Below are positions 63,583-64,000 of a stretch of 64,000 nt of DNA, one piece after another. Both the position numbers and the translations under genes were made by a program. Location: the NCBI GenBank assembly GCA_008508345.1, contig QNGE01002665.1:1-64000 (forward strand). Direction: 5' to 3'. Within the stretch, counting starts at the first letter, position 1. Each line of letters starts with the position of its first letter. This stretch comes from Paragonimus westermani (lineage: Eukaryota > Platyhelminthes > Trematoda > Plagiorchiida > Troglotrematidae). The notes below the pieces were generated by a model. The model was not told where the DNA came from, did no database searches, and saw nothing but the letters and a program-made list of their open reading frames with translations.

Positions 63583-63866
63583 GGGAATTCCTTCGAAGCA
63601 GTCTGCGAACGAACTTCGACATCCACGAACTCGGGAGAGGCATTTCAGATCTGCTGCTAGTTCTTTCGGACATTTGCCGAATACGTACGTAATCCCAATA
63701 GAGAAGCTATCCGATGTTGTTTATCACTGCGGTAGCGCTGAGCGCAGTACACCGCTTAATCGGAACTCTTGGTGTCGATCCGGACCATTACCTCTGGTCG
63801 CAAAGCAGGATACTCAACAGAACTTCGAGCCGCATGCTCTGATTCAGTTGCACGAGGCACATTCTG
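7339..63866 (+). CDS. NETO/LEV-10-type receptor auxiliary protein gene, partial five-exon model
   Basis: Gene model joining 7339-7605, 12313-12479, 25728-26109, 37975-38286 and 62823-63866. Donors are gtaagt, gtaagt, gtgagt, gtaagc and gtaagt; every acceptor is AG; codon phases agree at every junction with no stop. The product reads CUB1 (from its middle), CUB2, LDLa module, transmembrane helix, cytoplasmic tail. Proteins with this order (vertebrate NETO1/2, Drosophila Neto) are single-pass auxiliary subunits of kainate-type glutamate receptors; nematode LEV-10 has more CUB domains plus LDLa and clusters acetylcholine receptors. Because the 5' part is missing, further CUB domains cannot be excluded, so NETO versus LEV-10 type is open. 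Introns are about 4.7, 13.2, 11.9 and 24.5 kb and full of dead repeats. The exon chain is seen directly; the family is recognised from domain order; a synaptic role is inference. Confidence 0.8.
7606..9639. other. Intron after CUB1 exon, first part
   Basis: Noncoding; AT-rich, with a short (TA) run at 7748-7756. No recognisable repeat family. Confidence 0.6.
9640..9906 (+). mobile_element. Degraded SINE with 5' extension
   Basis: The extension acacttactgtgtcc is followed by the head ggtcatcggcgaggttgttagcacc (degraded A box), a T-arm remnant, tatgcactactggggagttctag and a body remnant. It is clearly more diverged than the 7-kb and 29.6-kb copies. It is intronic, in the sense orientation. Confidence 0.7.
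9907..12312. other. Intron before the CUB linker exon
   Basis: No repeat or exon recognised. Two overlapping antisense frames (9905-10305) have no recognisable product. Confidence 0.5.
12313..12479 (+). CDS. Exon: CUB1-CUB2 linker and start of CUB2
   Basis: The acceptor is a pyrimidine-rich ccattttcatttcag; the donor is the consensus GACAAG|gtaagt. The exon enters in phase 1 and leaves in phase 0 (167 nt). It encodes a Ser/Thr/Gln-rich linker followed by REIILDFRTSEPDK, which parallels QRIILDF of CUB1. No cysteine is present, so CUB2 lacks the usual first disulphide, as do some divergent CUB domains. The exon has no recognisable function alone; phase agreement with both neighbours and two strong splice sites support it. 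Confidence 0.75.
12480..17663. other. Large intron, first part
   Basis: No exon or repeat recognised. A short gata tandem (agatagatagat) lies near 12798. Open frames here are short and featureless. Confidence 0.5.
17664..18170 (+). mobile_element. Penelope-like element, GIY-YIG endonuclease part (5' truncated)
   Basis: An uninterrupted 168-codon frame encodes the linker RLRKSIKRTFNAAELRV, then CVYQFVCNCGESYIGRTERCL and RMKEHLP, which is the GIY-YIG nuclease signature of PLEs (Tyr-x-Phe-x-Cys-x-Cys...YIGRT-x-R-x-L...R-x-x-EH). The C-terminal AVAINRLKPALCVQKQLFVNLTLPW ends as PLE proteins do. No reverse transcriptase precedes it, so the copy is 5' truncated. It is the best-preserved mobile reading frame in the window. 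It lies in the intron in sense orientation, 0.5 kb before another PLE relic. Confidence 0.8.
18700..20330 (+). mobile_element. Penelope-like element relic (RT plus degenerate GIY-YIG)
   Basis: Pieces in shifting frames: ENLTTDHMGAMKNLRTDYTTVIVRP (RT N-terminus, near 18790-18865), SLIPGLYGSSKVHKDG (18984-19031; PLE RT has PRLYGLPKVHK), then GMSMDWSLNPLMADVFMGMIE (RT motif equivalent to GVAMGSPLGPVLADIFM), VALRTSSHIAQPRTSF and VTCFCTCGAC (GIY-YIG start, 20010-20045), and AALVHLVDLGHTV...ITAEAIRIR (end of the GIY-YIG domain, 20134-20277). Several stops and frameshifts show it is dead. The GIY-YIG portion is very unlike that of the copy at 17.7-18.2 kb, so the two are different families. Confidence 0.75.
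20331..21497. other. Intron, no feature
   Basis: No exon or shared repeat recognised. A 90-codon frame at 20987-21259 has no recognisable motif. Confidence 0.5.
21498..21692 (+). mobile_element. Degraded SINE
   Basis: Contains gtggttaatgtggtagtc, gaccggagtgag, tatgcactaatggtgagctctaatgaag, ttggtgcttccctttgaggtggg and gtgaatgcgaaggctgcgatcaagt. This is the SINE head-to-tail order with many changes. The 5' extension was not seen. Confidence 0.7.
21693..22561. other. Intron, no feature
   Basis: Short frames only; nothing recognised. Confidence 0.45.
22562..22761 (+). repeat. Hairpin-forming dispersed repeat, copy 1
   Basis: Imperfect inverted repeat: left arm 22652-22687 (gttgtaatactctacg...caaccacctgagatggc), right arm 22723-22761 (gccatctgaggtggtt...cagagtattgcaaatt), about 35 bases between. 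The upstream flank (agcagtttgggcatcatgtt...ggattaagaataacagaaagttacgagcgag) recurs near 28.67 kb. It could be a MITE-like or foldback element; no terminal repeats or target duplication were identified. Confidence 0.7.
22762..25727. other. Intron before CUB2 exon
   Basis: No exon or known repeat. A CpG-dense patch lies at about 25140-25200. A 72-codon frame at 23427 starts with a hydrophobic segment but has no other support. Confidence 0.45.
25728..26109 (+). CDS. Exon: divergent CUB2 with a basic insertion
   Basis: The acceptor is ctcccccacatccttag; the donor is AAAG|gtgagt; phase 0 to phase 1 (382 nt). The exon opens with a strand ALLFHLSF, then NCQYNLIEIYD, the CUB strand that in CUB1 reads GCVNDYLEIRDG. 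The partner Cys is in VVRACNQP, after an insertion of about 25 residues rich in Lys/Arg containing RSRR at 25875-25886. The exon then shows GIVRILSSS and finishes with PEMTLAFTALSK, the last CUB strand. The Asp ligand of calcium-binding CUBs is Asn here, so calcium binding is unlikely. One N-glycosylation sequon (NIS) is visible. The long acidic segment EEGVIPTDMPEDP before the last strand is also additional to a standard CUB. Confidence 0.82.
26110..28659. other. Intron after CUB2 exon, first part
   Basis: No shared repeat recognised. It contains the possible antisense exon at 27404-27668, listed separately. Confidence 0.5.
27404..27668 (-). CDS. Possible antisense first coding exon (signal/TM-like)
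   Basis: On the minus strand an ATG frame (MAPPSRKIS...) runs 88 codons through a hydrophobic stretch (QLCFLFSVVLNLICFW) and a Cys/Trp-bearing segment to CCCTG|gtgagt, a consensus donor just before the frame's stop. This is what a first coding exon of a secreted or membrane protein would look like, nested in the receptor gene's intron. I found no partner exon, no promoter and no recognisable domain, so chance is quite possible. Confidence 0.25.
28660..28800 (+). repeat. Hairpin-forming dispersed repeat, copy 2
   Basis: Arms at 28728-28754 and 28774-28800 pair at about 24 of 27 positions, with a small inner stem (aacc...ggtt). The upstream flank (gaacagcttgggcgtcgtgtt...ggattcagaataaca) is homologous to the flank of copy 1 at 22.56-22.65 kb. 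The arms both carry taatactctac, the same core as copy 1. Confidence 0.75.
28801..29529. other. Intron, no feature
   Basis: Nothing recognised; short frames only. Confidence 0.45.
29530..29835 (+). mobile_element. Best-preserved tRNA-derived SINE
   Basis: Part of the 5' extension (acaagcgagagtggttgagcg), then the head with A box TGGCGCAGTGG (29607-29617) and B box GTTCAAATCC (29652-29661), the conserved body (gcactactgacgagctctaatcag; ctcgagtctagtgcttg), gcgatcaaatgtgagtgatgg, and tail caacttgaaaataaacc...ctcatcagtaaaaatg. Both pol III boxes match consensus, so this is closest to a potentially transcribable copy. Sense orientation in the third visible intron. Confidence 0.85.
29836..37974. 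other. Intron before LDLa exon, no gene recognised
   Basis: Eight kilobases with short frames only. A 107-codon frame at 36583-36906 and a 108-codon frame at 30849-31175 have no recognisable domain and no phase-compatible splice pair with the receptor gene. No shared repeat was noticed. Confidence 0.5.
37975..38286 (+). CDS. Exon: LDL-receptor class A module with 54-residue insertion
   Basis: A long pyrimidine tract (ttttattttcttccatttt) precedes atgaaag|CC; the donor is TTAG|gtaagc; phase 1 to phase 1 (312 nt). Joined to the previous exon it reads ...ALSK-APCKPGWTPC. Six cysteines follow LDLa spacing: C1-x6-C2, then 54 residues to C3, C3-x6-C4, C4-x5-C5, C5-x8-C6, ending CDNNTNCPNEEDEDGC, an acidic calcium-cage-like segment. 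Normal LDLa modules have about five residues between C2 and C3; here a Ser-rich stretch (PSSSSS) with an NAS sequon is inserted. After the module comes a polar spacer TGKLDNLFDNYDRL leading to the membrane exon. In NETO proteins the LDLa sits just before the membrane, as here. Confidence 0.85.
38287..38879. other. Start of the 24.5-kb intron
   Basis: No repeat or exon recognised before the PLE relic. Confidence 0.5.
38880..40420 (+). mobile_element. Penelope-like element relic (RT and remnant of GIY-YIG)
   Basis: Frames near 38980-39130 show LHKIYKT, YHAVAKWLAELLEPIRQKLCPH (PLE RT fingers). Then 39309-39581 reads FNEELYRRTNGAALGSPLGPLLAEVYMGNIE (RT motif B-like region) and YVDIFDV, where the catalytic YVDD has become YVDI. 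Positions 39610-39924 give the thumb region DDVVGQKLGTVQNLLRENGYPEQFI. After a frame break, LLAHDQTLLVYLFSCCCTIRRLSKGI (40023 on) is a corrupted GIY-YIG start. Stops, frameshifts and the lost catalytic Asp show it is inactive. Sense orientation. Confidence 0.8.
40421..42849. other. Intron, no feature
   Basis: No recognised exon or repeat. Frames of 60-90 codons are featureless. Confidence 0.45.
42850..42970 (+). mobile_element. SINE 3' fragment, degraded
   Basis: Contains cctaatgaaagtagacccc, gtgatgcttcctttctaagttc and ttgaatgcgggatctgagattagtgtgagtcatgttca, in the order of the SINE body and 3' end. The tRNA-like head is not recognisable. Confidence 0.5.
42971..47559. other. Intron, no feature
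   Basis: No shared repeat or exon recognised. A frame at 44078-44359 is Lys/Arg-rich without a domain. A G-run lies at about 44924-44931. Confidence 0.45.
47560..50820 (-). mobile_element. RTE-type LINE, nearly full length, inactive
   Basis: Minus-strand order from 50.8 to 47.6 kb: N-terminal region; apurinic endonuclease domain with RTLDLLNIDVCCILEIRIQD (50.33-50.40 kb) and AGDMNAQFGRLGDAE (about 49.92-49.97 kb, the GDxN catalytic motif); linker; reverse transcriptase with NRAAGPDDLVSALFNEGG, EEPAGFRPGWGCIDHIFALRQ, CHGRPISPFLLSFVIDEIM and FGYVDDDVLLF; C-terminus with PTSRLLYRALFADAAADRRKVRGGQMM and ECCRCLAELF. About 3.2 kb and the domain order endonuclease-RT fit the RTE clade (schistosome SR2-like). 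Several frameshifts exist, and the motif A Asp is replaced (LQYKGAFN instead of LDYKGAFD), so it is dead. It lies antisense to the receptor gene. Confidence 0.82.
50821..53047. other. Intron, no feature
   Basis: No exon or shared repeat recognised. Confidence 0.45.
53048..53197 (-). mobile_element. SINE body and 3' end, reverse orientation
   Basis: The order aacatcaaccacaaacgatcgcat, gagactttccagtcggcccctttcg, cagtgcatatccttgctactgccggta is the reverse complement of the SINE from its 3' end to its T arm. The tRNA-like head is missing. Confidence 0.7.
53198..53430 (+). mobile_element. SINE with 5' extension, truncated 3'
   Basis: Extension tactgtgtctcctctcgatgcgacc, then head gatcagtggtacggtggtcaacacgg, T-arm remnant ggagttctagacc, and body ggatatgcactactgatgagccctaac...ctcgagcctac. 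It abuts the preceding reverse copy, making a second inverted SINE pair. Confidence 0.72.
53431..55904. other. Intron, no feature
   Basis: No exon or repeat recognised; AT-rich. Confidence 0.45.
55905..56893 (-). mobile_element. Penelope-like element relic, GIY-YIG core deleted
   Basis: The minus strand reads RT motif YRQIDGVAMGSPLGPVLADIF, intact YVDDIFAIFDGHWQV, LLNSSDNKLTFTLEY, ISFLDVLLKR, STWTGQYLHF, then (56387 down) thumb region and linker KRTYNAARLVYVDETTRV. At about 56040 the frame for TFYRPATQ runs directly into DPRAAFRVYFRPELKQALNIAEAIAIHRLTP and CAQKQLVTNLSL, which is the end of the GIY-YIG domain. The nuclease core that should lie between has been lost. At least three stops interrupt the RT. 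The upstream end is cut at the ambiguous base at 56894. Confidence 0.82.
56894..56894. other. Single ambiguous base (N)
   Basis: The only N in the window. Left of it is PLE sequence (minus strand), right of it is a different dispersed repeat. It may mark a real insertion boundary or a joined assembly gap. Confidence 0.9.
56895..56940 (-). repeat. Fragment of the dispersed repeat seen at 6.94-6.98 kb
   Basis: gataaccccgcgatcagg...acttcctagacaggtcgagat is the reverse complement, with few changes, of the sequence around 6936-6980 that lies in the 5' extension of the SINE there. Confidence 0.65.
56941..58740. other. Intron, no feature
   Basis: No recognised exon or repeat. Confidence 0.45.
58741..58958 (+). 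other. Unassigned stretch with two open frames and splice-like ends
   Basis: Preceded by ttttcttcttctccttctc...acttag and followed by gtatgc, this stretch is open in two plus-strand frames (88 and 70 codons). Neither product shows a domain I recognise. Its phases do not fit between the LDLa and transmembrane exons (start could be any phase, but the end cannot be phase 1 in the frame that enters in phase 1). It may be a relic of a repeat or an unrelated exon. Confidence 0.2.
58959..59842. other. Intron, no feature
   Basis: Nothing recognised. Confidence 0.4.
59843..60057 (-). CDS. Possible antisense terminal exon or processed pseudogene fragment
   Basis: Minus strand: after ...tatatcgcggag or ...gcgacag (AG) the frame reads SDRVDAIDLERFLRRSDMVRT, a charged middle, then SAEGPSAKKPKSKYKM and a TAG stop. 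The biased, hydrophilic composition with a basic nuclear-localisation-like end looks protein-like, unlike the other short frames in this intron. No polyadenylation signal follows closely and no other exon was found. I do not recognise the protein. Confidence 0.3.
60058..60868. other. Intron, no feature
   Basis: Nothing recognised before the decayed exon copy. Confidence 0.4.
60869..60960 (+). pseudogene. Decayed intronic copy of part of the cytoplasmic exon
   Basis: These 92 bases align without gaps to 63703-63794 of the coding exon about 2.8 kb downstream, with 10 mismatches (89% identity by hand count). In the same frame the copy has two stops (GAG to TAG, TGG to TAG), four silent changes and four replacements (His-Tyr, Ser-Gly, Arg-Cys, Arg-Leu). 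Similarity ends sharply on both sides. The copy is preceded by ttacgtttag, an acceptor-like string, but no donor follows at its end. It is either a decayed duplicated exon piece or a dispersed repeat that was captured in the coding exon. It lies in the last intron, same strand. Confidence 0.8.
60961..62822. other. End of the 24.5-kb intron
   Basis: AT-rich with short frames only. The last bases form the acceptor ctctttactgctcacag of the transmembrane exon. Confidence 0.6.
62823..63866 (+). CDS. Exon: transmembrane helix and cytoplasmic tail with polyglutamine
   Basis: The acceptor ctttactgctcacag and donor ATTCTG|gtaagt give phase 1 on both sides (1044 nt), and the first codon completes as Asp. 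A polar stalk leads to a hydrophobic helix at 62921-62989 (SIIVGLLGFF..., about 23 residues) followed by stop-transfer RPKQAKRR. The cytoplasmic part is Ser/Thr rich, with a basophilic-kinase-like RRSLS immediately inside the membrane (63011-63025) and 19 Gln encoded by (CAA)18CAG at 63527-63583. No catalytic domain is visible. Proteins of the NETO group have poorly conserved tails, so this tail does not decide the family. The ORF continues past the donor for only a few codons to a TGA; the strong donor argues that the gene goes on beyond the window. Confidence 0.85.
62921..62989 (+). other. Predicted transmembrane helix
   Basis: About 23 uncharged residues (Ile/Val/Leu/Phe/Ala/Gly, one Cys) are bounded outside by an acidic and polar stalk and inside by RPKQAKRR, giving type I topology by the positive-inside rule. 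Confidence 0.8.
63527..63583 (+). repeat. (CAA)18CAG microsatellite encoding 19 Gln
   Basis: An uninterrupted trinucleotide repeat in frame inside the cytoplasmic exon, ending in one CAG. Pure CAA runs are prone to length change, so the count may vary between individuals or be mis-assembled. Confidence 0.95.
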
Positions 63867-64000
63867 GTAAGTGAACTTCCACGCAATTATCGCTGTTTAA
63901 AATGCCCTACAGTTTTATTTTAAACTACAAAACCGTTCCAGCAACATAAGGTAGTTTCTGATTAGTAGTCGACGATTTTGAATGTTGCCGGTTGATCATC
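63867..64000 (+). other. Start of the next intron
   Basis: Begins with the consensus donor gtaagt. No downstream exon lies within the window. Confidence 0.7.

Noticed and set aside
63311..63673. Antisense polyleucine frame opposite the polyglutamine run
   Set aside because: It is the complementary reading of the (CAA)n tract in the real exon and has no independent support.
1..64000. CRISPR arrays, rRNA genes, operons or phage features
   Set aside because: No regularly spaced direct repeats, no rRNA signatures and no closely packed same-strand genes. The window is eukaryotic intron-rich sequence.

Overview
The window is eukaryotic, and most likely from a flatworm, probably a trematode. Exons are small, widely spaced and bounded by GT-AG sites. 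There are no prokaryotic operons. The spaces are filled with decayed Penelope-like elements (PLEs), an RTE-type LINE, an R2-type relic and tRNA-derived SINEs. The trematode call rests on this repeat mix and gene architecture, which I recognise but could not search. The genus is not determinable here.

One plus-strand gene spans almost the whole window. Five exons (7339-7605, 12313-12479, 25728-26109, 37975-38286, 62823-63866) all have GT-AG boundaries, and their codon phases chain perfectly (1/1/0/1/1/1). Joined, they encode most of a calcium-binding-type CUB domain, a divergent second CUB domain, an LDL-receptor class A (LDLa) module with a large insertion, one transmembrane helix, and a long Ser-rich cytoplasmic tail with 19 consecutive Gln. 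CUB-CUB-LDLa-TM is the architecture of NETO (neuropilin and tolloid-like) proteins and of the C-terminal half of nematode LEV-10. Both are auxiliary or clustering subunits of neurotransmitter receptors. The 5' end is not confidently found (one weak candidate exon at 4320-4469), and the gene runs off the right edge after a consensus donor.

Layout. 1-7.3 kb holds an R2-like endonuclease relic, a perfect 429-bp tandem duplication, a tRNA-like pseudogene, and SINEs. 7.3-12.5 kb holds the CUB exons with one SINE between them. The 13-kb intron at 12.5-25.7 kb contains two PLE relics, a SINE and a hairpin repeat. The 12-kb intron at 26.1-38.0 kb contains a second hairpin repeat, a well-preserved SINE and one possible antisense exon. 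The 24.5-kb intron at 38.3-62.8 kb contains a PLE, a nearly full-length but dead RTE LINE in antisense, an inverted SINE pair, another PLE truncated next to a one-base assembly gap, and a decayed 92-bp copy of part of the gene's own last visible exon.

The mobile elements are all broken by stops, frameshifts or lost catalytic residues, so they are passengers. The most unusual signals are the protein-level insertions (54 residues inside the LDLa module; a basic RSRR-containing insertion in CUB2) and the intronic pseudo-copy of coding sequence. I saw no CRISPR array, rRNA or intact tRNA. Intergenic and intronic statements come from reading, not from database searches.
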